A stretch of 64,000 bases of DNA from Bacteroidales bacterium (GTDB lineage Bacteria; Bacteroidota; Bacteroidia; Bacteroidales; P3): the NCBI GenBank assembly GCA_017480785.1, contig JAFURZ010000013.1, positions 1 through 64,000 on the forward strand, in the 5' to 3' direction. Shown one piece after another: positions 51,773 through 61,019 of this stretch (the stretch's first letter is position 1; each line of letters opens with the position of its first letter). Both the position numbers and the translations under genes were made by a program. The notes below the pieces were generated by a model that saw only the letters and a program-made list of their open reading frames with translations, was not told the origin of the DNA and did no database searches.

Positions 51773-54679
51773 ATGCGTATGAAATGCGGTAAAGCACTAT
51801 CAATCATAGCACTGACACTCTGTCTGACGCTCGGCCTGCCCGGCCGGGCTCAGACAGTATATATGCAAAACCACGACACCGTCTTCGTTTACAACTGCCG
51901 ACAGCATTCGGGAAACATATACACCCCCACGATTCTCGAAGATACCAACGACTGCTGGGTCATCATCTATGGTAACGGGGAGCCCATCAGCATTTCTTTC
52001 CAGAACATCAACACAACGACGCAGACTACCAACGACTGCTGGGTTGAACTGGCTGGGCAGGATACTACCATCACCTACCATTCCTACGAACTAACCCACA
52101 TCCCTCTTAGCCTTCAAGGCGACTCGCTCGTCATCCATTTTCACTGGGAGCCCTACATATTCGTACAATTCAACATCTTTTGGTATTGCTCACCTGTAAA
52201 CCTCTGCTCTAATGCCCCAAGCGTACAGGTAAACAACATCACCACTACTACCGCTGACGTGCAATGGAGCGGGTCTTACCACATGGCGATTATCGACTGT
52301 GGACCCTTTCACCTGGTCACCAGCGACCCCATCGTACACCTCACGGGGTTGCAGCCTGGAACGCAGCACCGTGTAGGCGTCCGCCTGCTGGCCGACAGCA
52401 ACTATTCCTGTTGTGCCACCACGGTCGACTTCGTCACCGACGTGAGTCCCTGCATCGGTGAACCCGACATGCAGGACCTCGACAGTTACTACTGCAAATG
52501 CTATTTCGGCTCATTTAGCAATCCCTACCTGACTTTAGGGAAAGTCGACCATGGCCCCCAGTCGGAACAGAGTCGCCACACCATCCACACAGACCCCACC
52601 GAGACCGACCCCCATACGGGAGGCCTGTTGCACACCGTCTGCCCCGGCACCTCGTGCTCCGTGCGACTGGGCAACTGGAAGAACGGTGGCCAAGCGGAAT
52701 CCATCTCATACAAACTCCATGTCGACACGCTCATCTACTCGCTCCTGATACTGCGCTATGCCGTGGTGCTGCAGAACCCCAACCACTCCCCTTCGCAACA
52801 ACCCCGCTTCCGGCTGGAGATACTCGACACCGACCTGTCGGTTATCGACTCCACCTGCGGCACGGCCGATTTCGTAGCCAACGCATCACTGGGCTGGAAC
52901 ACCAACTCCTCCAATGGCATCATCTGGAAAGACTGGACCACTGTTGGCTTCGACCTCTCGCCCTATCACGACCAGACCATTATCCTCCGCTTCACCACCT
53001 TCGACTGCGGCCAGCTGGCCCACTATGGCTACGCCTACTACAATGCAGAGTGCATCCCGCGCAGCGTGGCCTCGGAAAGCTGCGGTCCCGTCGACTCAAA
53101 CTCCGTCACCGCTCCCGACGGATTCCTCTATAGCTGGTACACCACCTCCCTAGACAGCGTAATCTCCTCCCAACAAAACTACACCTTCCTCTCCACCGAC
53201 GCCTACGTCTACTGTCGCCTCACCTCGACCGAGAACCACCAGTGCTACGTCACCATGAGTGCCTATACCGGCAACCGCTGGCCCCATGCCGTGGCCGATA
53301 CCATCAGCGCCGTCAACACCTGCCAGGGATACACCGTCACCTTCGTCGACCGCAGCACCGTGGTCAACAGTCTGGGCCATACCACCGGAGAACGCAGCGA
53401 AAGCCGACGCTGGTATTTCGACGACGGCGACAGCTCCACCCTCATCTCGCCACAACACACTTTTCTCGACACCGGACTGCACCAGGTCACCCTCGTGTCA
53501 GGCCTGGCCCATGACCTCTGCACCGACACGACAGTCTTCACCGTCTATGCCCCCGAAAGAGTCTTCTATTCAGAGAAGCCTCCCGTCACGGCATGCGACT
53601 CGCTCCTCTTCACCGATGGCCGCTGGTACTCCCGAGACACCACCCTATACAACCGCCGCCACGTGGGCACCTGCGACAGCATCGACATCTTCCACCTCAG
53701 CATTCATCCCTCTTTCCTCACCGAACAGCCGGCCGACACCTTCTGCCACTTCGACACCTACACCTGGCGCGGACAGACCGTCGGGCAAATCGGCACCGAA
53801 AGCACCCTGGTCCTGCCCCTCGCCGACTCTCTCCTCTCCGTTCACAACTGCGACTCCGTCTACACAATCACCCTGGTGCAGCTGGGACGCCCCTCGCTTG
53901 GCATCACCTGGCAGAGCGACTGCCTGCACAAGGCCTATCACCTCACGGCCCACAGTTCCCTGCCCTACATCTATTGGGAGTCCGACCCCGACGACAGTCT
54001 GCTTGACGGGCACCGGTCAGACACCAGCATCTACGTCATACCCTACAACACCAGCCGCTACTACCTCACCACCGACTACCGCCCCACCCCTCTCTGTCCC
54101 ACACGAGACACCATCACCCTGCAACCCGTCACCTTCCCTGAAGCGCGTCTGTTTGTGCAGCCCGAGACCGTCAACGCCGACCATCCTGTCCTGGTGGCCA
54201 GCGACCTGAGCCGCGAGACCAGCGGCCGCTCCTGGCAGATGCTCTACTACCCCGACGGCACCGACACCCTCTTCCTCCCCGACACCACCGGCACCATCCG
54301 CCACACCCTCGGCAATCTCAGCCTCGACAGCCTGCAAGTGATACTCAGCGTCAGCAACAGCATCTGCTACGACACCGCACGCCGCGTTGTACCCGTAATC
54401 GGCACGTTGTTCTGGGCGCCCAACGTCTTCACCCCCGGCGAAGACTTCAACAACAGATTCCTCATCGTCGGACACGGCCTCTTGCAGGCCGAACTGAGCA
54501 TCTACAACCGCGAGGGGTTGCTTGTCTACCGCACCACAGACCTCGACGCCGGCTGGGACGGCACCCACGAGGGGCGTCCCTGCCCACAGGCCGCCTACGT
54601 CTGGCACCTCCGCTACCGTTCCGCCACCTATCCCGACACCTGGCAGTCCTCAACAGGCACCGTCACCCTGCTGCGATAA
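51773..54679 (+). CDS. PKD-domain protein with T9SS type B (CHU_C) sorting domain
   Basis: A 968-residue protein with a signal peptide (IIALTLCLTLGLPGRAQ), a fibronectin-like domain (APSVQVNNITTTTADVQWSG), a jelly-roll-like region, a PKD domain (WYFDDGDSSTLISPQHTFLD, about 540-600) and a gliding-motility-type C-terminal domain (FWAPNVFTPGEDFNNRFLIV, then LSIYNREGLLVYRTTDLDAG and WDGTHEGRPCPQAAYVWHLR). The last is the T9SS type B (CHU_C) sorting domain. The protein is therefore probably exported and attached to the surface. Its role is unknown. In-frame ATG 51779 is an alternative start. Confidence 0.88.
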   Translation: MRMKCGKALSIIALTLCLTLGLPGRAQTVYMQNHDTVFVYNCRQHSGNIYTPTILEDTNDCWVIIYGNGEPISISFQNINTTTQTTNDCWVELAGQDTTITYHSYELTHIPLSLQGDSLVIHFHWEPYIFVQFNIFWYCSPVNLCSNAPSVQVNNITTTTADVQWSGSYHMAIIDCGPFHLVTSDPIVHLTGLQPGTQHRVGVRLLADSNYSCCATTVDFVTDVSPCIGEPDMQDLDSYYCKCYFGSFSNPYLTLGKVDHGPQSEQSRHTIHTDPTETDPHTGGLLHTVCPGTSCSVRLGNWKNGGQAESISYKLHVDTLIYSLLILRYAVVLQNPNHSPSQQPRFRLEILDTDLSVIDSTCGTADFVANASLGWNTNSSNGIIWKDWTTVGFDLSPYHDQTIILRFTTFDCGQLAHYGYAYYNAECIPRSVASESCGPVDSNSVTAPDGFLYSWYTTSLDSVISSQQNYTFLSTDAYVYCRLTSTENHQCYVTMSAYTGNRWPHAVADTISAVNTCQGYTVTFVDRSTVVNSLGHTTGERSESRRWYFDDGDSSTLISPQHTFLDTGLHQVTLVSGLAHDLCTDTTVFTVYAPERVFYSEKPPVTACDSLLFTDGRWYSRDTTLYNRRHVGTCDSIDIFHLSIHPSFLTEQPADTFCHFDTYTWRGQTVGQIGTESTLVLPLADSLLSVHNCDSVYTITLVQLGRPSLGITWQSDCLHKAYHLTAHSSLPYIYWESDPDDSLLDGHRSDTSIYVIPYNTSRYYLTTDYRPTPLCPTRDTITLQPVTFPEARLFVQPETVNADHPVLVASDLSRETSGRSWQMLYYPDGTDTLFLPDTTGTIRHTLGNLSLDSLQVILSVSNSICYDTARRVVPVIGTLFWAPNVFTPGEDFNNRFLIVGHGLLQAELSIYNREGLLVYRTTDLDAGWDGTHEGRPCPQAAYVWHLRYRSATYPDTWQSSTGTVTLLR

Positions 54680-54761
54680 CCGCGGAGTGTTAAAAAAACA
54701 AAAACACAATTATTTGGCACGGGGTGCAATAATTTTTTATTCCCATATACTAAATTTTTAG

Positions 54762-54769
54762 TAATTTTG
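54762..54769 (+). promoter_or_regulatory. -7 element upstream of the DUF1573 gene
   Basis: TAATTTTG matches the -7 consensus, 79 bp before the ATG. The -33 side is unclear. Confidence 0.5.
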
Positions 54770-54847
54770 CACGCGACTGCCAGAAAGCCCTGGCACGAAA
54801 GAACAAACATAAAACACTGAAATATAAACATTAAAAATAGAACAACT

Positions 54848-55384
54848 ATGAAGAAGTATGCTTTGATTTGCCTCTTTGCCTCCATGGCATTCATGGCCAA
54901 TGCCCAGACCAATGTCCCCGCTGCAGGGGAGAACACACCCGAACACGGCGCCAAGATACGCTTTGAAGAGATGGAACACCAGTACGGCACCATCCAGAAA
55001 GGCGGCAACGGCGACTGCGAGTTCACCTTCTGGAACGACGGCGACGAGCCGCTTATCCTCCAGACCGTCAAGGCCTCGTGCGGCTGCACCACCCCCAAGT
55101 ACACCCAGAAGCCCGTCATGCCCGGCCAGAAGGGCACCATCGGCGTGCACTACAACACCAACAACGTGGGTGGCTTCTCGAAGACCGTCACTGTCACCAG
55201 CAACGCCATCAACAACTCGCGCGTGGTGCTGCGCATCAAAGGCACCGTGAAGCAGGACGCCACACCCGCCCAACCCGAGGCCACGCCCAAAGCCGAGCCT
55301 AAGGCTGAGCCCAAAGTCGTCAAGCCCGTCGTGAAGGAGCAACCCGTCCCCGCCAAGCAGGAGAAAATGGAAATAGCCCGCTAA
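54848..55384 (+). CDS. DUF1573-domain exported protein
   Basis: A 178-residue protein with a signal peptide (MKKYALICLFASMAFMANAQ). The DUF1573 domain (about 35-130) carries FTFWNDGDEPLILQTVKASC, then GCTTPKYTQKPVMPGQKGTI and VTSNAINNSRVVLRIKGTV. The two adjacent Cys (SCGCT) are conserved in the family. The C-terminal tail is Pro/Lys/Glu-rich and disordered. DUF1573 proteins are common and abundant in Bacteroidetes; their function is unknown. Confidence 0.9.
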   Translation: MKKYALICLFASMAFMANAQTNVPAAGENTPEHGAKIRFEEMEHQYGTIQKGGNGDCEFTFWNDGDEPLILQTVKASCGCTTPKYTQKPVMPGQKGTIGVHYNTNNVGGFSKTVTVTSNAINNSRVVLRIKGTVKQDATPAQPEATPKAEPKAEPKVVKPVVKEQPVPAKQEKMEIAR

Positions 55385-55419
55385 CCACCACACCAACCAC
55401 CTAAAACCACTCACAGAAA

Positions 55420-56637
55420 ATGCCTAAAATCAGCAATAAAGGACTTGACTTGCCGCAGAGTGCCATCCGCAAGCTCGTCCCCTTCGCCGACGCCGCCAAG
55501 GAACGTGGCGTGCACGTCTATCACCTCAACATCGGTCAACCCGACATTGAGACCCCCAAGGGTGCCCTCGCCGCACTGGCCGACAAAGCCCGTGAGTTGC
55601 CCGACAGCAAAGGCGTGCTGGAGTACAGCCACTCGGCCGGCATCCCCACCTACCGCCGCGCCCTCTGCAACTACTACCATCGCCACGGCATCGACGTCAC
55701 GCCGAACCAGATTATCGTCACCACCGGTGGCAGCGAGGCCCTCCAGATGGCCTTCACCGTATGCCTCAACCCGGGCGACGAAATCATCATCCCCGAACCC
55801 TACTACACCAACTACAACACCTTCGCCAAGCTCTGCGACGCCAAAATCGTCACCATCCCCAGCGACATCAAGACCGGCTTTGCCCTGCCCCCCATCGAGG
55901 ACTTCGAGAAGGTCATCACCCCCCGCACCAAAGCCATTATGATTTGCAACCCCAACAACCCCACGGGTTACCTCTACACCCATGAGGAGCTGCTGAAGGT
56001 GGCCGGCCTGGTCAAAAAGTACGACCTCTACCTCTTTGCCGACGAGGTCTACCGCGAGTTCTGCTACGACGGCGAGAAGCACTTCAGCGTCATGCAGCTC
56101 GAGGGCTTGGAGCGCAACACCATCCTCTTCGACTCGGTCTCGAAGCGCTACAGCGCCTGCGGCGCCCGCGTGGGATGTATGGTGACCCGCAACAGCGAAG
56201 TCTACGCCATCGCCATGCGTCTGGCACAGGCCCGCCTCTCGCCCCCCTCGTTCGGACAGATATTCGCCGAAGCCGCCGTCAACACCCCGCAGGAGTACTT
56301 CGACAAGGTGCAGGCCGAATACGTCGCCCGCCGCAACGTCGTCGTCGAGGGCGTGAACAGGATTCCCGGCTGCTTCTGCCCCATGCCCAAAGGCGCCTTC
56401 TACACCGTCATCGACCTCCCCATCGACGACAGCGACCACTTCTGCCAGTGGCTGCTGACCGATTTCCAGTACGAAGGAGCCACCGTCATGCTGGCCCCCG
56501 CCACCGGCTTCTACAGCGACCCCGAGAAAGGACGCCATCAGGCACGCATCACCTACTGCATCTGCATCGAAGACCTCAAGAAAGCCATGCGCTGCCTCGA
56601 AGAGGCCCTCAAAGTCTATCCCGGACGCACTAGATGA
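55420..56637 (+). CDS. PLP-dependent aminotransferase, class I
   Basis: A 405-residue enzyme of the fold-type I aspartate aminotransferase family. Visible motifs: NIGQPDIETP at the substrate site, TTGGSEALQMAF in the cofactor loop, NPNNPTG, FADEVYREF with the Asp that contacts the pyridine ring, and the PLP lysine in FDSVSKRYS. Activity on aspartate or an aromatic amino acid is possible; the substrate is not predictable. It overlaps the next gene by ATGA. Confidence 0.93.
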   Translation: MPKISNKGLDLPQSAIRKLVPFADAAKERGVHVYHLNIGQPDIETPKGALAALADKARELPDSKGVLEYSHSAGIPTYRRALCNYYHRHGIDVTPNQIIVTTGGSEALQMAFTVCLNPGDEIIIPEPYYTNYNTFAKLCDAKIVTIPSDIKTGFALPPIEDFEKVITPRTKAIMICNPNNPTGYLYTHEELLKVAGLVKKYDLYLFADEVYREFCYDGEKHFSVMQLEGLERNTILFDSVSKRYSACGARVGCMVTRNSEVYAIAMRLAQARLSPPSFGQIFAEAAVNTPQEYFDKVQAEYVARRNVVVEGVNRIPGCFCPMPKGAFYTVIDLPIDDSDHFCQWLLTDFQYEGATVMLAPATGFYSDPEKGRHQARITYCICIEDLKKAMRCLEEALKVYPGRTR

Positions 56638-57086
56638 GCCGCGAAGAACAACGCCAACAAGTGATATGCTCCTGCATCCAACAGCAGGAGCATATTGCTT
56701 ACGTGGCCAAGCAGGAGATGGACTCGGCCCAGCAACAAAGCAACGACTACGGTGCCAACGTGGACCGCTATGACTCCTACCGCACCAAGATGCTCCGCTC
56801 GCGCGACATGTACGCCCGCCAGCTGGCCACCGCCCAGGCGGGCATCCGCGTACTGCAGGACCTGCTGCGGCTCCCACCCTTCGACACCGTCGAACACGGC
56901 GCCTGCGTCGTCACCGACCGCCAGCGCTTCTTCCTCTCCATCGGCGCCGGCAAATTCATGGTCGGAAACCAAGTCTACTTCGCCATCAGCGCCCAGACAC
57001 CCATCTACGCTGCCCTCAAGGGGCTCCACGTCGGCGACAGCCTCGTCTTCAACGGGCAGCCACAGACCGTCAGGGAGATTTTCTGA
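56634..57086 (+). CDS. GreA/GreB-like C-terminal domain protein
   Basis: A 150-residue protein: helical N-terminal coiled coil (QQQEHIAYVAKQEMDSAQQQ and MYARQLATAQAGIRVLQDLL) followed by a GreA/B-type FKBP-like domain (GACVVTDRQRFFLSIGAGKF, then SAQTPIYAALKGLHVGDSLV). Related Bacteroidetes proteins are sometimes misnamed. A role in transcript cleavage by RNA polymerase is inferred, but the acidic tip residues that stimulate cleavage were not established. It overlaps the aminotransferase gene by ATGA and lies upstream of palindrome copy 3. Confidence 0.75.
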   Translation: MSREEQRQQVICSCIQQQEHIAYVAKQEMDSAQQQSNDYGANVDRYDSYRTKMLRSRDMYARQLATAQAGIRVLQDLLRLPPFDTVEHGACVVTDRQRFFLSIGAGKFMVGNQVYFAISAQTPIYAALKGLHVGDSLVFNGQPQTVREIF

Positions 57087-57178
57087 CCCAGGCACCTCCT
57101 TTCTATCGTTTCAACCCTTTTTTGGCCTCCAATATAAGGCCATTTTCGGCATATTTGCCTGACGTTTTCCCTGGGTTT

Positions 57179-57287
57179 CCTCCGCCATTTTTACGGTAGT
57201 ATTACGGTAGTATTACGGTAGTATTACGCTTTAAAAGCGTAATACTACCGTAATACTACCGTAATACTACCGTAAAAATGGCGGAGG
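57179..57287. repeat. 109-bp perfect palindrome, copy 3
   Basis: Identical over all 109 bases to copy 2. It lies between two convergent genes (ends at 57086 and 57320), 93 and 33 bp from their stops, so it could terminate both. Central A at 57233. Confidence 0.95.
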
Positions 57288-57319
57288 ATGTGGGGGGACC
57301 GGGGACGGGTGTCCGGGGG

Positions 57320-58708
57320 CTAGTCGAGCACGTGGTAGGGCTGGGGGGGGAGGCGGAAGTAGTGCGGGTCGAGGGTGGAGTAGCGCCACAGTCGGTTCCA
57401 CGGGACGGCCAAGTAGGCGTCGGTTCTCTGATAGTCAGGGTTGGACGGGTCGCAGGGCAGCTCGTCGAGATAGAGGGTGGCGGTGCTGTCAGGACTTTGC
57501 ATCGAGCTGAGCATGAGAGTCTCGAAAGCAGTGGCCCAGGAATGTACCCTGAAGTGGGAATCGACCGTCGGAGATTCGGCGACGAGCTTGCGGTGGCCTT
57601 CCCGGCGTCCCCGTTCGACAATGGTTTGCAACTCATTGAGCCGCTGGCGGTAATGCTTCGAGCTGTCGACTATCTTGCCATAGGCAAGCAGGAGGAGTGC
57701 TGCGAAGACCAGAAGCGTCAACTGCGGACGGCGGCCACGGTACTCGCAGACGAAAGGCACGCCGGCGAAGAAGATTAACGGAAGCCAGGCCCGCTCGACA
57801 CAGATGTGCGAGGTATCGGCATGGTAGACCACGGCGGTGAGCAGGAAGAAGCCCACGTTGAACGCCAGCCCCCAGCCCACACGCAGCCACTGGCGGCGAC
57901 GGATGTGCCAAACGAGGACCACGACATAGAGCGCCAAGGGATAAAGGTAGAAGTCGGCAACACTCTCAAAGAGATGGCGGACCACCTGAAGCTCGGACGG
58001 GTGAGTGAGGCGGTACAGCACGTCGGCGACAGAAGGCATATAGCCGGCATCATGGCCCGAGGGGAGTTGCGCTTTGACGATGACGGCTGCCACCAGCGTC
58101 ACCGTCATCACTATCGCCTGCAGAGACACTATGCGTCCCGTACGGGAGGCTATGGTGTCGACCACATGATAGCCCAAGAGGAAGAGGACGAAGAACATGC
58201 CGACAGGATGCATAAAGACACAGGCCAGCGTGCACAGCACGATGCCAGCGGCGTGGAGCGGGGTGTTGCGGCGGTGGCGCAGCAGGGCCAGCAGCAACGT
58301 GGCATAAACCATCAACGAGAAGGTCTCCGAGATGCCGTGGAAGAAGGTGTGGCGGATGCAGAGCATGGGGAACAACAGCAAGAGTGCCAACGGGATATCC
58401 TTCACGCAATAGGTCAGCAAGAGGAATGCCAGATAAGCCATCAGCGGAGCCGCCATCGAATAGAGCACAACGAGCACAGGGAGTGGCAGACCGAGCTTGA
58501 TGCCCGCAAGGGGTAGCAGCTGGGTGACGGCCATCGTATAGCGGTGGTCGTAGATGACGAAGGTGCCACGCTGGATGAGTTCGAAGAGTTGGGCCGCCGA
58601 GTCGACGAGGAGGACGCGCTCACGGGCCAGTACAACACTCAACGCCAGGAGGATGAGAAATCCAAGATGGCCGATAAGGCGTGCCAATGCAGGGGTGGAT
58701 AGTTTCAT
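57320..58708 (-). CDS. Polytopic membrane protein, end of glycosyltransferase operon
   Basis: A 462-residue protein with about 10 membrane segments (LIGHLGFLILLALSVVLA, then VLVVLYSMAAPLMAYLAFLL, and FFVLFLLGYHVVDTIA) and a soluble C-terminal tail. The loop after the first segment holds ERVLLVDSAAQLFELIQ, near the place where PMT/ArnT-type glycosyltransferases have their catalytic Asp, so a lipid-linked sugar transferase or a related function is possible. ATG 58708 is 13 bp after the previous gene; ATG 58750 would overlap it. Confidence 0.72.
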   Translation of the reverse strand: MKLSTPALARLIGHLGFLILLALSVVLARERVLLVDSAAQLFELIQRGTFVIYDHRYTMAVTQLLPLAGIKLGLPLPVLVVLYSMAAPLMAYLAFLLLTYCVKDIPLALLLLFPMLCIRHTFFHGISETFSLMVYATLLLALLRHRRNTPLHAAGIVLCTLACVFMHPVGMFFVLFLLGYHVVDTIASRTGRIVSLQAIVMTVTLVAAVIVKAQLPSGHDAGYMPSVADVLYRLTHPSELQVVRHLFESVADFYLYPLALYVVVLVWHIRRRQWLRVGWGLAFNVGFFLLTAVVYHADTSHICVERAWLPLIFFAGVPFVCEYRGRRPQLTLLVFAALLLLAYGKIVDSSKHYRQRLNELQTIVERGRREGHRKLVAESPTVDSHFRVHSWATAFETLMLSSMQSPDSTATLYLDELPCDPSNPDYQRTDAYLAVPWNRLWRYSTLDPHYFRLPPQPYHVLD

Positions 58709-58721
58709 AGGGACGAATGGG

Positions 58722-60071
58722 TTATCTGTTGCCCTGCCGCGCGGCTTCATAGTCGGGCTCCGCAAGGAGTGAGGGGAAGCGGTCGGAGGGATGGGAACGG
58801 AAGAAAGAATCAAAATAGGCGGCGCGGGTCATGGAGTCCCAGTGGATGGAGCCATGGATGTAGCGCACGTTGTGGAATGCCGAGAGGGCTGCCGCGGCGG
58901 TCAGGAGGAGCAGCAGCACCCACCGCAGAAAGGCCTTGCGGCTGGCAACCCACTCAATCCACGCCGCGAGAGGAATGGCGAGGAGGGCATAGCTCTCGAT
59001 GAGGGCTCGCAGGCCGCAGCTGCCGCCATACCACCAGCACCACCAGGAGAAGACGATATAAAGATTGAGGCCCAGGAAGACAACGATAGGCCAGAAGTGG
59101 TCACGGTGGTGCTGCCAGAGGGGCATCAAGCCCAGAAGGGCAAAGAGCATCACGGGGGTATAGACAAGCCACCCTTTGCGGAAACCGAAGAGCCCCTGTA
59201 TCAGCTTGGGGTCACCAAAGAAGAAGCGCTCGTCGGAGCCATAGGAGTAGAAGAGGAAGTGGCCCGTGTTGTAGTGCCAGTAAGCCATCTGCGGCAACCA
59301 TACGAGACAAGCCGCCACCGCCACCAGCAGTAACCTCGGCCAAGCCCGCATCAGGTTGCGCAAGGCACCGGCGTGCTGTATGCCGTAGAGGAGGAAGTAG
59401 ACCACCACCAGGGCGTTGGTGGGGCGGATGAGGCTGATGAGTCCCAGCGTGAGTCCCACGGCGACAGAACGGCCTATCGTCGGCTTTTCATGCCAGCGCT
59501 CGGTGAGCAAGGCGAAGAGGGCGAAGAGGCAGAAGCTGAAGGCGTGCGACATTGGGGCTTCATAGACGCTGTACCAATAGAGGTTGGTACAGAGGGCGAC
59601 GATGACCAGCGTGAACATCGTAATCCACTCGGGGAAATGGCGCAGCAGGAGCCGTCGGAGCAGCAGCAGGCCCAGTACGCAGTAAACAAGGCCCGCCAGC
59701 ATCAGCGCGAAGGCGTAGGGCACGGAAAAGCCGTCGGCGGGGTAGCCGAGAAGCGGGGCCGCCACGTGAGCCACCAGGAAGAAGGGGCAATACATGATGC
59801 TGAGCCCCATGGAGGTCTTGATGACCTTGCTGCCGTCGGAGAGGGTCTCAGGCCAGTAGGTGCCGACATGCTCGCCGTCGGTGAACGAGAGGGTGAGGTC
59901 ATGTTCAATGAAGGCCGCCGGCAGGTAGCTATAATAGGACACCACATCCCAGGCGATGACCCTCCCGGGGTCGGTGTATCGGTGGGTGTTGAACATGCGC
60001 AGCAACATGAAGGCTGCTATCAGGATGACGGCCAGACAACTCAGGCTGAGGGGGCGGCGTATGGTTTTCAT
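58722..60071 (-). CDS. GT39/PMT-like membrane glycosyltransferase
   Basis: A 449-residue protein with about 10-12 membrane segments. The first loop (RVIAWDVVSYYSYLPAAFIE) has the acidic residue expected of PMT/ArnT-type GT-C enzymes that use lipid-linked sugars. FGFRKGWLVYTPVMLFALLG and WWCWWYGGSCGLRALI are further characteristic stretches. The start at 60071 overlaps the GT2 gene by ATGA. Part of the envelope glycan operon. Confidence 0.8.
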   Translation of the reverse strand: MKTIRRPLSLSCLAVILIAAFMLLRMFNTHRYTDPGRVIAWDVVSYYSYLPAAFIEHDLTLSFTDGEHVGTYWPETLSDGSKVIKTSMGLSIMYCPFFLVAHVAAPLLGYPADGFSVPYAFALMLAGLVYCVLGLLLLRRLLLRHFPEWITMFTLVIVALCTNLYWYSVYEAPMSHAFSFCLFALFALLTERWHEKPTIGRSVAVGLTLGLISLIRPTNALVVVYFLLYGIQHAGALRNLMRAWPRLLLVAVAACLVWLPQMAYWHYNTGHFLFYSYGSDERFFFGDPKLIQGLFGFRKGWLVYTPVMLFALLGLMPLWQHHRDHFWPIVVFLGLNLYIVFSWWCWWYGGSCGLRALIESYALLAIPLAAWIEWVASRKAFLRWVLLLLLTAAAALSAFHNVRYIHGSIHWDSMTRAAYFDSFFRSHPSDRFPSLLAEPDYEAARQGNR

Positions 60072-61015
60072 CGCTTGTCGAAGGGATTGGGGGCCGATAT
60101 GTCATATTGTGCCGCGGCAAGGAGCATCTGGAAGCCGAGGATGAAGGTGAGCACGGCCACCATGATGGTTCCGGTAGGCGACGGGCTGCTGATGCTGGCG
60201 TAGTGAATCCACTCGCACAGACCGAAGACGAGTCCGAACAGGAACGAGGGGAGTCCGACAAGAAGATAGAGCGAGCAGATGTTGAAGTCGTAGACAAAAT
60301 AGCTCAGGTGGAGCCTCCTCAACCATGCGGCCGCAAGGCGTGGCGGGAAGGAGAAGAGGGTGTGTCCGATGCTGAGGTTGCTGTGCTCGTCGGCATAGAT
60401 GGCAGGCATGGTCACCTCGGCGATGCGGGCTCCGGCATAGTGCATCTCAATGAGCATGGAGCTCTCGAAGAAGTAGCGGTCGGCCACCCGACCGAGGTCC
60501 ATCCGCCGCAGGATGTCGGTTCGGATGGCGAAAAAGCCGTTGACGGGGTCGCTGACATTCCAGTAGCCACTGGCAGCCTTGACCATGAAGCCCACCCCCA
60601 TGTTGCCTATGCGGCGGATGGTAGGCATGCGACGGAGCTCGCGACGGTCAAACAGGCGATTGCCTTTGGCAAAGTCGCCCTCCTGCAACGCCTCCACCAG
60701 CGGGGCGATGTAGGTGCCATCCATCTGGCCGTCGCCGTCAAGCTTCACCACCATGTCGACACCCATCTCCATGGCCTTGCGGAAGGCGGTCTTCATGGCG
60801 CCTCCCACGCCTTGATTGCGGTCGTGGTGCAGGGCTGTGATGCGGCCGCTGGCCGAGGCCAACCTGTCGACAAGGGCGGGCGTGCCGTCGGGCGAGCAGT
60901 CGTCGACCAAGAGAATGGCATCGACAAAGTCGGGAATACCGTCCAATACCTGCTCGAGGTGTTGTTCCACCTTGTAGCAGGGAATGGCGACGGCTATTTT
61001 CTGTTGGTTGTACAT
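60068..61015 (-). CDS. Glycosyltransferase family 2 (dolichol-phosphate mannosyltransferase type)
   Basis: A 315-residue protein. The GT-A domain is at the N-terminus: VAIPCYKVEQHLEQVLDGIP, the nucleotide-binding ILLVDDCSPDGT, VKLDGDGQMDGTY (the metal-binding region), and FFAIRTDILRRMDLGRVADR. The C-terminal part has two membrane segments (FNICSLYLLVGLPSFLFGLV and GTIMVAVLTFILGFQMLLA). Such enzymes charge a polyprenyl-phosphate with a sugar, which the neighbouring GT-C proteins can then transfer. The start 61015 is 4 bp after the previous gene. Confidence 0.9.
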   Translation of the reverse strand: MYNQQKIAVAIPCYKVEQHLEQVLDGIPDFVDAILLVDDCSPDGTPALVDRLASASGRITALHHDRNQGVGGAMKTAFRKAMEMGVDMVVKLDGDGQMDGTYIAPLVEALQEGDFAKGNRLFDRRELRRMPTIRRIGNMGVGFMVKAASGYWNVSDPVNGFFAIRTDILRRMDLGRVADRYFFESSMLIEMHYAGARIAEVTMPAIYADEHSNLSIGHTLFSFPPRLAAAWLRRLHLSYFVYDFNICSLYLLVGLPSFLFGLVFGLCEWIHYASISSPSPTGTIMVAVLTFILGFQMLLAAAQYDISAPNPFDKR

Positions 61016-61019
61016 ATCT

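Noticed and set aside
57125-57150. Short GGCCT/AGGCC hairpin after the GreA-like gene
   Set aside because: The stem is only 5 bp and the T-run lies before rather than after it, so it is not supported as a terminator.
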